Positions 46,781-54,892 of a stretch of 64,000 bases of DNA are shown one piece after another (within the stretch, counting starts at the first letter, position 1; each line of letters starts with the position of its first letter). Location: NCBI RefSeq assembly GCF_012933505.1, contig NZ_JABBNB010000005.1, positions 1 to 64,000 of the forward strand, read 5' to 3'. This DNA comes from Gordonia asplenii. Lineage in GTDB: Bacteria > Actinomycetota > Actinomycetes > Mycobacteriales > Mycobacteriaceae. The position numbers were made by a program, and so were the translations under genes. Below the pieces are notes generated by a model that had not been told where the DNA came from, made no database searches, and saw only the letters and a program-made list of their open reading frames with translations.

Positions 46781-48190
46781 CTAGTACGGTGACACGCTGC
46801 TTCGATGTTCGTTGATGTCGAGCTTGGCGCCCAGCGCGGGGAATGCACGCTGCGGGCAACTCGTCCGTTCGCACACGCGGCAACCGGCACCGATCAACGA
46901 CACCCGTGCCTGCGGCCCGATCTCCAGACCGTCGGAGTAGATGACGCGGGCCGCGTGGCGCAGCTCGCAGCCGAGGCCGATCGCGAAGGTCTTGCCGGGC
47001 TGGCCGTAGCGCGTCGCCCGGCGTTCGACGGTCCGTGCCACCCAGAAGTAGTTGCGGCCGTCGGGCATCTGGGCGATCTGCGTGAGAATCTTGCCGGGCG
47101 AGCCGAAGGTCTCGTACACATTCCACAACGGGCAGGTGCCGCCGCTCGACGAGAAGTGAAAACCGGTGGCGGACTGACGTTTCGACATGTTCCCGGCGCG
47201 GTCGACGCGCACGAACGACCACGGGATGCCGCGCAGATTGGGTCGCTGCAATGTTGAGAGGCGGTGGCAGATGGTCTCGTAGGACACCGCGTAGAACGCC
47301 GACAACCGCTCGATGTCGTAGCGGAAATCCTCTGCGGCACCGTGGAATTGGCGGTACGGCAGCACCACGGCGGCGGCGAAGTAGTTGGCCAGCCCTAGAT
47401 ACGCGAGCGATCGTGCGTCGGGCGTTGTGAAGTTGCCCTCGTCGACGAGGTCGTTCATCAGGTCGCCGAACTCCAGATACGCCAACTCGGCGGCGACCTT
47501 GAAGGTGCGCTGGCCGGCCGAGAGGGCCGCGGAGATGTCGAGGCGCCGGGCCGACGGGTCGAACTCGTGTAGTACGTAGTCGCCGAGGTCGATGCGACGA
47601 TTCAGCGAGACGCCATGGACCCGTTGCAGACGTTCGACGATCGCCGCGCGCACATCGCCGGAATGCATGCGCATGCGGGTGGACAGTTCTTCGCCTGCGA
47701 TGTCGAGATCGTGAATGTAGTTGCGGCGCTGATAGAAGTAGTCGCGAACCTCCTCGTGCGGCGCGCTGATGCTACCCCGCATGCTGCGGTCGCCGCGCTC
47801 GTCGGTGGCGGCCGCCAGCTGATCGGTCACCACGCGATAGCGACGGTGCAGGTTGACCATGGCCTCGGCCATCGCCGGATGGGTGGCGACCAACTGCGCG
47901 ATCGCCTGCGGATCGGCGGCGGCGGGTGCGGCTTCGACGTCCTCGTCGAGCAGCGCCTCCCGGAGTTCGGCGACGAGACGCACATTGTCCTGCGAATCGA
48001 AGAAGCTCGCCTCGATGCCGAAGACCTCGGTGATCTTCGTCAGTACCGCGGGCGTGAGCGGTCGGGCGTCGTGCTCTATCTGATTCAGATACGACGGTGA
48101 GATGCCGAGCGTCTGCGCGAGCGACACCTGCGACATCGCGCGTTCCGATCGCAATTGGCGCAGTCGTGATCCGACGTAGGTTTTGCTCAC
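46781..48190 (-). CDS. ramB: RamB-type regulator of acetate metabolism
   Basis: Regulator of 469 residues. N-terminal XRE helix-turn-helix (residues 6-62: 'RLRQLRSERAMSQVSLAQTL', 'ISPSYLNQIEHD'), a central IrrE/ImmA-like region (about 190-330, 'LAYLEFGDLMNDLVDEGNFT') and a C-terminal DUF2083-type domain with Cys residues (GAGCRVCERTSCPQRAFP). In corynebacteria and mycobacteria RamB controls isocitrate lyase and malate synthase according to carbon source. RamB boxes lie before aceA, one gene away, so the circuit is local. M. tuberculosis Rv0465c is the counterpart. Confidence 0.92.
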   Translation of the reverse strand: MSKTYVGSRLRQLRSERAMSQVSLAQTLGISPSYLNQIEHDARPLTPAVLTKITEVFGIEASFFDSQDNVRLVAELREALLDEDVEAAPAAADPQAIAQLVATHPAMAEAMVNLHRRYRVVTDQLAAATDERGDRSMRGSISAPHEEVRDYFYQRRNYIHDLDIAGEELSTRMRMHSGDVRAAIVERLQRVHGVSLNRRIDLGDYVLHEFDPSARRLDISAALSAGQRTFKVAAELAYLEFGDLMNDLVDEGNFTTPDARSLAYLGLANYFAAAVVLPYRQFHGAAEDFRYDIERLSAFYAVSYETICHRLSTLQRPNLRGIPWSFVRVDRAGNMSKRQSATGFHFSSSGGTCPLWNVYETFGSPGKILTQIAQMPDGRNYFWVARTVERRATRYGQPGKTFAIGLGCELRHAARVIYSDGLEIGPQARVSLIGAGCRVCERTSCPQRAFPALGAKLDINEHRSSVSPY

Positions 48191-48247
48191 GCCGGTACCT
48201 CCCTTCTGATGCGAGGCGCGTCCTCGTGCGCACGGTACGGTTGGGCC

Positions 48248-49042
48248 GTGAGCACACGGTATCGCCTGCTGATGGCGTTGGGGGGACTGGTCGTCGGGGT
48301 CGCGACGGCGACCGGTTGCAGCGGCGACACCGCCATCACGCGTCCGGTCCCCGCCGACATGCTGCTCTCACCCGTCGCGCTGCCCGACGGCTTCACCACC
48401 GCGCCGCTCACCGTCGACGACCTCACCTCCGCCAACGCCCGCCAACTCGACGTCGCAGCCGCCGCGACCGTCACGCCAGCGCAGTGCCGACCCGTCGCCG
48501 ATGTGCGGTTCAACAAATCGCTGACGCCGGCGAACGCGGCGGTACTCGGCGCGACCAGCGTCAACGCCGGCCTGACCGAAGTGGCGTCGACGCAGACGCG
48601 TGACGTCGTCTCCGATATCCGCACCAGCACTCGCGACTGCGCGCGGACCACGACCGTCCTCACCACCGGCTCCTTGAAAGGAGCGGTCATCACCACCGAC
48701 CACGTCCAGCTCGACGACCCCGCCTTCGAATCGTCGACGCCGGGGTATGTCGGCCGGGTCGGCTCGCTGCGCGTCGTCGACGTGTTCGTCGTGCGCAGCA
48801 CCGCGGTGACGCGGATCGCCGACGGTACCGCGTCGACGTCGGTGAGTCTCGCCGGATACGCCACCGGGCGTTTCACCTTCGACGCCGCCGATGCCGCGCC
48901 GGTGACGGTGCAGCTCACGTCGTCGAGCACCGCCACCGAGTTCGCCGCTCCCGCACCGACGGCGATCGCGCCGATGTCGGATGCGGCGTTCGTCGAACTG
49001 TTCGGCAAGGCGTTGAACGCCGCCGGAGCTACCCGCCGGTAG
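48248..49042 (+). CDS. Putative lipoprotein of unknown function
   Basis: Exported protein of 264 residues. A signal peptide (about residues 1-24) ends at 'ATATGCSG', a lipobox-like Cys. The mature part is Thr/Ala-rich, with two later Cys (PAQCRPV and TRDCART) likely forming a disulfide, and repeats of beta-type sequence. The GTG at 48248 has TACGGT six bases upstream; the longer frame would spoil the signal peptide. It lies between ramB (divergent) and aceA. In M. tuberculosis Rv0466, a thioesterase, sits in this slot, so this is a replacement. Confidence 0.72.
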   Translation: MSTRYRLLMALGGLVVGVATATGCSGDTAITRPVPADMLLSPVALPDGFTTAPLTVDDLTSANARQLDVAAAATVTPAQCRPVADVRFNKSLTPANAAVLGATSVNAGLTEVASTQTRDVVSDIRTSTRDCARTTTVLTTGSLKGAVITTDHVQLDDPAFESSTPGYVGRVGSLRVVDVFVVRSTAVTRIADGTASTSVSLAGYATGRFTFDAADAAPVTVQLTSSSTATEFAAPAPTAIAPMSDAAFVELFGKALNAAGATRR

Positions 49043-49052
49043 CGCCGTCGGG

Positions 49053-49068
49053 TGTGAATTACTTCACT
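49053..49068. promoter_or_regulatory. CRP/GlxR-like operator upstream of aceA
   Basis: TGTGAATTACTTCACT matches TGTGANNTANNTCACA with only the last base wrong. It lies 325-340 bases before the aceA ATG and 11 bases after the preceding stop. cAMP-receptor control of aceA is known in corynebacteria (GlxR). Confidence 0.65.
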
Positions 49069-49203
49069 CTGACGCCGGATCGGGGCAGCCTCGGCGCGGC
49101 GTCGAGCCGACGCCGTGCCGGACGCACCCGCGAGGGTGGGTCGGCAAAATCCCAGTACGCGCGTACTTTTTGGCTTCGGAGCCGAAAGATTCACACGAAC
49201 ATA

Positions 49204-49220
49204 TTTGCAAACTTTGCAAA
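49204..49220. promoter_or_regulatory. Double RamB box upstream of aceA
   Basis: TTTGCAAACTTTGCAAA contains AAAGTTTGCAAA on the minus strand (49204-49215), the RamB consensus as I recall it, and an overlapping AAACTTTGCAAA on the plus strand. AATTTTGCA about 20 bases on is a partial third site. The surrounding 49,190-49,260 is A+T-rich. With ramB nearby this is strong support for local control of aceA. Confidence 0.8.
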
Positions 49221-49392
49221 GCCGAGGGAAAAGATAACCCAATTTTGCATCGTAAAGGGGTTGGACCTGGGTGTTTACTTTGTGGCATCCTCGTTGCAGG
49301 CACCGCCTAGAGGCAACGAAAATTTCGCAACAGCCAGCTGCCTTGATGACAGCGATCGCACTTCGGTCGCAGTAGAAGAAAGCGAAGTAGCA

Positions 49393-50685
49393 ATGAGCAA
49401 CGTCGGTAAGCCACGCACCGCCGCCGAAATCCAGCAGGATTGGGACACCAACCCGCGCTGGAAGGGCATCACCCGTGACTACACCGCGCAGCAGGTCGCC
49501 GACCTTCAGGGGTCGGTCGTCGAGGAGCACACCCTCGCTCGCCGCGGCGCAGAGATCCTCTGGGACGGTGTCACCAAGGGTGACGACTCCTACATCAACT
49601 CGCTGGGTGCGCTGACCGGCAACATGGCCGTGCAGCAGGTTCGCGCCGGCCTGAAGGCCATCTACCTCTCCGGCTGGCAGGTCGCGGGTGACGCCAACCT
49701 CTCCGGCCACACCTACCCCGACCAGTCGCTGTACCCGGCCAACTCGGTGCCCGCCGTCGTTCGCCGCATCAACAACGCACTGCTGCGCGCCGACGAGATC
49801 GCCGCAGTCGAGGGCGACACCTCGGTCGACAACTGGCTCGTCCCGATCGTCGCCGACGGTGAGGCCGGCTTCGGTGGCGCGCTCAACGTCTACGAACTGC
49901 AGAAGGCCATGATCGCTGCCGGTGCCGCGGGCACCCACTGGGAGGATCAGCTCGCCTCGGAGAAGAAGTGCGGCCACCTCGGTGGCAAGGTGCTCATCCC
50001 CACCCAGCAGCACATCCGTACCCTGACCTCGGCTCGCCTGGCCGCCGACGTCGCCAACACCCCGACCGTCGTCATCGCTCGTACCGATGCCGAGGCCGCC
50101 ACCCTGATCACCTCCGACGTCGACGATCGCGACAAGCCGTTCGTCACCGGCGAGCGCACCAGCGAAGGCTTCTACAACGTGCAGAAGGGCATCGAGCCCT
50201 GCATCGCGCGTGCCAAGGCATACGCTCCCTACGCCGACCTCATCTGGATGGAGACCGGTGTTCCGGACCTCGAGGTCGCCAAGAAGTTCTCCGAGGCCGT
50301 CAAGTCGGAATTCCCCGACCAGCTGCTCGCCTACAACTGCTCGCCGTCGTTCAACTGGAAGCAGCACCTCGACGATGCCACCATCGCGAAGTTCCAGAAG
50401 GAACTCGGCGCCATGGGCTTCAAGTTCCAGTTCATCACGCTGGCCGGCTTCCACGCCCTCAACTACTCGATGTTCGATCTCGCCTACGGCTACGCCCGCG
50501 ACGGCATGACCGCATACGTCGACCTGCAGGAGCGCGAGTTCGCTTCGGAGGAGCGCGGATACACCGCCACCAAGCACCAGCGTGAGGTCGGTGCGGGCTA
50601 CTTCGACCGCATCGCCACCACGGTCGACCCCAACACGTCGACCGCTGCGCTCAAGGGCAGCACCGAGGAAGGCCAGTTCCACTAG
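49393..50685 (+). CDS. aceA: Isocitrate lyase
   Basis: Glyoxylate-cycle enzyme of 430 residues that splits isocitrate into glyoxylate and succinate; in mycobacteria it also acts as methylisocitrate lyase. The catalytic motif KKCGHLGGK places Cys193 and His195. '[20 protein letters not shown]' and '[20 protein letters not shown]' are metal and substrate regions. Length equals M. tuberculosis Icl1. ATG 49393 (MSNVGKPRT) is the family start. Needed for growth on acetate and fatty acids, as fits neighbours ramB, fadB2 and the symporters. Confidence 0.97.
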   Translation: MSNVGKPRTAAEIQQDWDTNPRWKGITRDYTAQQVADLQGSVVEEHTLARRGAEILWDGVTKGDDSYINSLGALTGNMAVQQVRAGLKAIYLSGWQVAGDANLSGHTYPDQSLYPANSVPAVVRRINNALLRADEIAAVEGDTSVDNWLVPIVADGEAGFGGALNVYELQKAMIAAGAAGTHWEDQLASEKKCGHLGGKVLIPTQQHIRTLTSARLAADVANTPTVVIARTDAEAATLITSDVDDRDKPFVTGERTSEGFYNVQKGIEPCIARAKAYAPYADLIWMETGVPDLEVAKKFSEAVKSEFPDQLLAYNCSPSFNWKQHLDDATIAKFQKELGAMGFKFQFITLAGFHALNYSMFDLAYGYARDGMTAYVDLQEREFASEERGYTATKHQREVGAGYFDRIATTVDPNTSTAALKGSTEEGQFH

Positions 50686-50710
50686 GAGCTGTTCCGCCTC
50701 CCCGGGCGTC

Positions 50711-50811
50711 TTTAGCGAACTGGTCAGGCGGCTCGCAACTTCCGTTGCGGCAATCCCGCCGCCCCGCATCTTTGGCGAACTAGACAGGCGGCCCGCAACT
50801 TCCCGTTGCGG
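50711..50811 (+). repeat. Duplicated terminator segment after aceA
   Basis: A 40-base unit (TTTAGCGAACTGGTCAGGCGG...) at 50711-50750 is repeated as TTTGGCGAACTAGACAGGCGG... at 50771-50811, 60 bases on. Only the second copy keeps the right arm that makes a full hairpin. Confidence 0.8.
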
Positions 50812-50822
50812 GCCGCCTGTCT
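50782..50822 (+). terminator. Strong hairpin terminator after aceA
   Basis: A perfect 17-base-pair stem (50782-50798 with 50806-50822) encloses a seven-base loop and is followed by TGTAAG. It separates aceA from fadB2, so fadB2 probably has its own promoter in the next 120 bases. Confidence 0.9.
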
Positions 50823-50944
50823 TGTAAGTGATTGATTTCTGGGCGTTCCCCCGCAGAGTTACCGTCTTCTCGCCTTCTCGTGGTGGGTGCGTTTCGTACT
50901 TGGGCTTGCGTTTTCTGCTTTTCTGTTGGTAGGTAAGGATTTTC

Positions 50945-51814
50945 ATGGTCAACAGTTCTATTTCCCGAGTCGGCGTCGTCGGGGCCGGACAGATGGGCGC
51001 CGGCATCGCCGAGGTGTGCGCCCGCTCCTCGGTGGACGTGCTCGTCTTCGAATCGACTCGCGAGCTGCTCGACGCCGGGCGCGCCCGGATTCTCAAATCT
51101 CTCGATCGTGGCGTCTCCACCGGCAAACTCACCTCGCGCGAACGTGACCAAGCCGCCGAGCACGTGCGCTTCACGTGTGACCTCGCCGAGTTCGCCGACC
51201 GGCAACTCGTCATCGAGGCGATCATCGAAGACGAAGCCATCAAGACTGAGGTCTTCAGCAAGCTCGATGCCATCGTCACCGATCCCGACGCCGTTCTGGC
51301 GTCGAACACCTCCTCCATCCCGATCATGAAGATCGCGATGGCGACGTCGGCTCCCGGCCGCGTCATCGGCATGCATTTCTTCAACCCGGTTCCCGTGCTG
51401 CCGCTCGTCGAACTGGTCACCACTCTCGACACGAGCGCCGAAACCTATTCTCGCGCTGAGTCCTTCGCTCAAGACGTTCTCGGCAAGCAGGTGGTGCGCT
51501 GCGTGGACCGGGCCGGGTTCGTGGTGAACGCACTGCTCATCCCGTACCTGATCTCGGCGATCCGCATGGTCGAGGGCGGATTCGCGACCGTCGAGGACGT
51601 CGACCGCGCGATGGTCCTGGGCTGCGCTCATCCGATGGGGCCGCTCAAGCTCGGTGACATGATCGGTCTCGACACGGTCAAAGCGATCGCGGACAAGATG
51701 TACGAGGAATACAAAGAGCCGCTGTTCGCCGCGCCGCCGCTGTTGCTGCGCATGGTCGAAGCCGGTCGCGTCGGCAAGAAGGCCGGTCGCGGATTCTACG
51801 AATACGGCAAGTAG
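50945..51814 (+). CDS. fadB2: 3-hydroxybutyryl-CoA dehydrogenase
   Basis: NAD-dependent dehydrogenase of 289 residues that oxidises 3-hydroxyacyl-CoA in beta-oxidation. The Rossmann motif is VGVVGAGQMGAGIAEV; the catalytic region 'SNTSSIPI' and 'GMHFFNPVPVLPLVELV' holds the His-Glu pair. Domain two has 'RAGFVVNALLIPYLISAI' and 'HPMGPLKLGDMIGLD'. Same order as Rv0467-Rv0468 in M. tuberculosis. Works with aceA in fatty-acid use. Confidence 0.94.
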   Translation: MVNSSISRVGVVGAGQMGAGIAEVCARSSVDVLVFESTRELLDAGRARILKSLDRGVSTGKLTSRERDQAAEHVRFTCDLAEFADRQLVIEAIIEDEAIKTEVFSKLDAIVTDPDAVLASNTSSIPIMKIAMATSAPGRVIGMHFFNPVPVLPLVELVTTLDTSAETYSRAESFAQDVLGKQVVRCVDRAGFVVNALLIPYLISAIRMVEGGFATVEDVDRAMVLGCAHPMGPLKLGDMIGLDTVKAIADKMYEEYKEPLFAAPPLLLRMVEAGRVGKKAGRGFYEYGK

Positions 51815-51904
51815 GTCCGCTGGGGCGCGGCCAACTTTGTTGACGTTGGTGCGGTGACACGCCGTGTCCGGACCGCAGAAACGTCGAGAAAGTCTGCCAT
51901 CAGC

Positions 51905-52432
51905 TCACCCCGGCGAATGGATCGTCAGCACCGCCTGCGTTCCACGCGGGCCGCTGCGGTAGGTGTGCGCGACGTCGCTGACCCAAGTCACGGTCTCGCC
52001 GGGCCCGGCGGGCCGCTCGTTTCCCGTCGGTCCGGCGCTGACCGAGCCGGTCGCCACGTACAGACTCTCGATGACGCCCGGCCCATGCGCGGGCGAGGTG
52101 CGTATGCCATTCGGTGTCAACCGCAGCCAGAACACCTCCGTCGTGGCGCCGTCGTCGTGATGCTCCACGTGTAGCAGAGATACGTCGATGCTCTCGCCGG
52201 TACCTTCGGTTCCCGACTGCTCGCCGAGCAGCGCGGTGAGCGGGACGCCCAGCTGTCCGGCGATCGCGTAGAGCGTATCCAGCGTCGGATTGCGTTGTCC
52301 GGCTTCGAGTTCGGACAGTGACCCCTTGCCGATTCCGGCGCGGCGGGCCAATTCGGATAGTGACAGCCCTCGCTCGGCGCGCAGTGCGGCGACCCGGTGC
52401 GCGACGGCGCGGCGCATGTCGTCGGATGTCAT
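51905..52432 (-). CDS. XRE-family regulator with cupin domain
   Basis: Regulator of 175 residues: XRE helix-turn-helix at residues 14-68 ('GLSLSELARRAGIGKGSLSE', 'LEAGQRNPTLDTLYAIA') and a C-terminal cupin (about 95-170). Such proteins control transporters or amine catabolism on binding a small ligand. The start at 52432 lies 51 bases from the divergent BenE-type gene. A 16-base palindrome between the two is the likely operator. Confidence 0.88.
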   Translation of the reverse strand: MTSDDMRRAVAHRVAALRAERGLSLSELARRAGIGKGSLSELEAGQRNPTLDTLYAIAGQLGVPLTALLGEQSGTEGTGESIDVSLLHVEHHDDGATTEVFWLRLTPNGIRTSPAHGPGVIESLYVATGSVSAGPTGNERPAGPGETVTWVSDVAHTYRSGPRGTQAVLTIHSPG

Positions 52433-52447
52433 CCGTCCAGTATTGCT

Positions 52448-52463
52448 GTTCTGTTTACGGAAC
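52448..52463. promoter_or_regulatory. 16-bp palindromic operator, XRE-cupin / BenE
   Basis: GTTCTGTTTACGGAAC pairs as GTTCnGTnnACnGAAC. TATGAT at 52472-52477 lies six bases before the BenE ATG (leaderless). A bound repressor would cover the -35 region of the transporter promoter. Confidence 0.7.
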
Positions 52464-52483
52464 GCCTGCCCTATGATAAGTGT

Positions 52484-53704
52484 ATGCCGAGAAACGAAGC
52501 CGCCGGCGAGGCCTCGCTGAGTCAGCCCGTGATCGCCGGACTGGTCACCGCACTCGCGGGCTTCACGTCGTCGTTCGTCGTGGTGATCGCCGGATTGCGG
52601 GCGGCCGGCGCCGACCCGGCTCAGGCGGCGTCGGGTCTGTTCGCGCTGACGGTCGTGTTCGCGCTCGGAATCATCCTGCTGTCGCTGCGTTTTCGGATGC
52701 CGATCACACTGGCGTGGTCGACGCCGGGAGCGGCGCTGCTCGCGGGAGCCGGCGCCGTCCCCGGCGGATGGTCGGCCGCCGTCGGAGCCTTTCTCGTCGT
52801 CGGAATCGCCATGGTGGCAACGGGTTTCATTCCGTTTCTGAGTGACTTGGTGCAGCGGATTCCAACGCCGCTCGCTCAGGCGATGCTGGCGGGTGTGTTG
52901 ATGGTGCTGTGTCTAGCGCCGGTGAAGTCGTTGAGTGAACAGCCGTGGTTGACGTTGCCGATTCTGCTCGTCTGGGTGGTCGCACTGCGCTGGCTGCCCC
53001 GGTGGGCATTGCCCTTGGCGCTGGTGACCGCGCTGGTGGTGATCGGGATCGACCTGGGCGTGCGCGGCATCGGCGTGCATCCCCGGCCGGGTGAGAGTTG
53101 GTGGCCGACAGTTGAATTCACGATGCCGACGTTCACCGTACCGGCGTTGATCGGTACGGCCGTCCCGCTGTTCATCGTGACCATGGCGTCGCAGAACGTG
53201 CCCGGCGTCGCCGTGTTGAAGTCGTTCGGTTATGCCGCGCCGTGGCGGGCGTCGATGACGGTGACGGGAATCGGGACGATGATCGCGGCTGTCTTCGGCG
53301 GGCACGCCGTCAACTTGGCCGCATTGTCGGCGGCGCTCGCGGCGGGCGACGATGCGGGCCCCGATAAGTCGCGGCGCTGGATCGCCGCTGTCAGTGCGGG
53401 AATCGTCTATCTGGTGCTTGCGCTGTTGGCCGGGGGACTGACGGTGCTGACCGCCGTCGCGCCCGCCGGATTGATCGAAGCCGTTGCGGGACTTGCTCTC
53501 TTGGGAACCTTCGCGTCGGCGGCGGTGGGGGCGCTGACGGACGAGGCGTTGCGAATCCCGGCTGCACTGACATTCGTCACGGCGGCCGCCGGTGTGACGA
53601 TCGCCGGTATCGGTGGAGCGTTCTGGGGGTTGGTCATCGGTATCGCGGCGAACTGGATCTTGAGCTACCGCGGCGTTCCCCGAATGAGGGGGGCGGCGAA
53701 CTGA
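52484..53704 (+). CDS. BenE-family transporter (benzoate/H+ symporter type)
   Basis: Membrane protein of 406 residues with about 12 helices. Family signatures seen: 'AGLVTALAGFTSSFVVVIAG', 'LAWSTPGAALLAGAGAVPGG', 'TPLAQAMLAGVLMVLCLAPV', and 'MASQNVPGVAVLKSFGYAAP'. BenE proteins take up benzoate or related anions; actual substrate here is unknown, and no benzoate catabolic genes are seen. ATG 52484 is six bases after TATGAT; the upstream frame overlaps the regulator. Controlled, probably, by the divergent XRE-cupin gene. Confidence 0.88.
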   Translation: MPRNEAAGEASLSQPVIAGLVTALAGFTSSFVVVIAGLRAAGADPAQAASGLFALTVVFALGIILLSLRFRMPITLAWSTPGAALLAGAGAVPGGWSAAVGAFLVVGIAMVATGFIPFLSDLVQRIPTPLAQAMLAGVLMVLCLAPVKSLSEQPWLTLPILLVWVVALRWLPRWALPLALVTALVVIGIDLGVRGIGVHPRPGESWWPTVEFTMPTFTVPALIGTAVPLFIVTMASQNVPGVAVLKSFGYAAPWRASMTVTGIGTMIAAVFGGHAVNLAALSAALAAGDDAGPDKSRRWIAAVSAGIVYLVLALLAGGLTVLTAVAPAGLIEAVAGLALLGTFASAAVGALTDEALRIPAALTFVTAAAGVTIAGIGGAFWGLVIGIAANWILSYRGVPRMRGAAN

Positions 53705-53903
53705 AGGATTGAGTCGGGGTGGGTCTTGGTGGCGAAACGAGTCGTCGTGGCTGGTGGCGAGGCTGATGTTTGCGGCTTTGAAGGGAGGTTCGTCTGTGAA
53801 CCGTGGGCTGGGCGCCCGTCCAGGCCATTTCGGAACCGACGTCGTCGAGCAGGTGAGCTCGCCGCGGAAACGGTGTGCGTGCCCGAAACCGGTTCCCCAG
53901 TTG

Positions 53904-54027
53904 GGGTCTTCGGCTCGCCAGACCCCTCTACTTCGATACAACCGCTCGTTCCTCGCGGTCACTCAGCACAGCGGTTACACCGAAGCTCGTGCCTCGCTTC
54001 GGTACTCGGGGAGCGGGTGAGGCTCGA
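53904..54027. repeat. Dispersed ~124-nt intergenic repeat (family B), copy at 54 kb
   Basis: Matches 12,624-12,747 column for column with about one mismatch in ten. It ends at the stop of the PPK2 gene. The segment 53,705-53,903 before it holds no supported gene; I see no recognisable feature in it. Confidence 0.8.
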
Positions 54028-54034
54028 TTGCGAG

Positions 54035-54889
54035 CTACTCCGACGCCGCCAGCCGCTTCTTCTGTTCCTCGACGTCGAAATCGGCCGGTGGCCAGCTCAG
54101 GTCGAGGTTCTCCAGAGCCGTGATCAGTAATTCGCAGATCGCCAAGCGGGAGAACCACTTTCGGTTCGCCGGAATGATATGCCAGGGCGCGTAGTCGGTG
54201 TCGGTGCGGTCGAAGACGGCCTGGTAGGCCTCGAGGTAGGCGTCCCAATAGGCGCGCTCGTCGATGTCGCCGGGGTTGAACTTCCAGTACTTGTCGGGCC
54301 GGTCCAGCCGTTCGGCCAGCCGTGCCTTCTGCTCGTCCTTGGACACGACCAGCGCGCACTTCACGACCGTCGTCCCCTGGTCGACGAGGTCTCGCTCGAA
54401 GTCGTTGATGACGGTGTATCGCGCTTCCCACTCCGACTGTGGAACGAGGTTGTGGACGCGTACCGGAAGAACGTCTTCGTAGTGGGAACGGTCGAAGATG
54501 CCGATCCGACCACCCGCGGGCAGCGCGTTGCGGATGCGCCACAGAAAGTCGTGCGAGAGTTCTTCGGGCGTCGGCTTACCGAAACCCGTGATCGCCAGAC
54601 CCTGCGGATCGACCAGGCCGCCGACATGGCGAACGATGCCGCCTTTACCGGCGGTGTCCATCCCCTGCAGCACCAGCAGCACCGATCGATCATCACCCGA
54701 CCGGCCGTTGGCGTAGAGCAACTCCTGCAGGTCGGCGAAATGCTCACCGCGCTTGGTCAGCAGTGCTTCGCCATCGGACTTGTCGCCGTCGAATCCGGGC
54801 GTCGAGTCGGCGTCGAATGCGGCGATGGGGCCCAGCTCGCTCGCACGCAGTGACTTCTGGGCCGGCGTCGACCATGCTCCGTTGCTCAT
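54035..54889 (-). CDS. Polyphosphate kinase 2 family protein (class III-like)
   Basis: Kinase of 284 residues. Walker A is GMDTAGKGG and the lid/Walker B region 'IFDRSHYEDVLPVRVHNLVP', with 'DKYWKFNPGDIDERAYWDAY' and 'APWHIIPANRKWFSRLAICE' after it. The DTAGKGG and SHYEDVL features differ from the class I enzyme at 21,130 (DAAGKGG, SWYNRAGV) and match class III, which phosphorylates AMP as well as ADP. Ends beside a family-B repeat; the divergent or upstream neighbour is a TetR gene on the same strand, three bases away. Confidence 0.92.
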   Translation of the reverse strand: MSNGAWSTPAQKSLRASELGPIAAFDADSTPGFDGDKSDGEALLTKRGEHFADLQELLYANGRSGDDRSVLLVLQGMDTAGKGGIVRHVGGLVDPQGLAITGFGKPTPEELSHDFLWRIRNALPAGGRIGIFDRSHYEDVLPVRVHNLVPQSEWEARYTVINDFERDLVDQGTTVVKCALVVSKDEQKARLAERLDRPDKYWKFNPGDIDERAYWDAYLEAYQAVFDRTDTDYAPWHIIPANRKWFSRLAICELLITALENLDLSWPPADFDVEEQKKRLAASE

Positions 54890-54892
54890 GGG

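Larger units (their letters stand above)
49043..49392 (+). promoter_or_regulatory. 350-base aceA leader region
   Basis: No gene is supported between the lipoprotein stop and aceA. The region holds the CRP-like site, the RamB boxes and an A+T-rich block at about 49,190-49,330. The open frame that runs into aceA from upstream is not conserved sequence. A GAAGAAAGCGAAG stretch precedes the ATG as a weak ribosome site. Confidence 0.7.

Noticed and set aside
48187-51432. A 1,081-codon open frame on the minus strand across the lipoprotein, aceA and part of fadB2.
   Set aside because: It lies antisense to aceA and fadB2, whose products are unmistakable, and its translation has no family features. 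Long antisense frames are common in GC-rich DNA with strong third-position bias.
52484-53704. Part of a benzoate-degradation locus.
   Set aside because: No benzoate dioxygenase or catechol genes are in the window; BenE family members carry varied substrates.
53705-53903. A small gene between the BenE transporter and the family-B repeat.
   Set aside because: Short frames exist on both strands, but none has a ribosome site, leaderless promoter or recognisable product.
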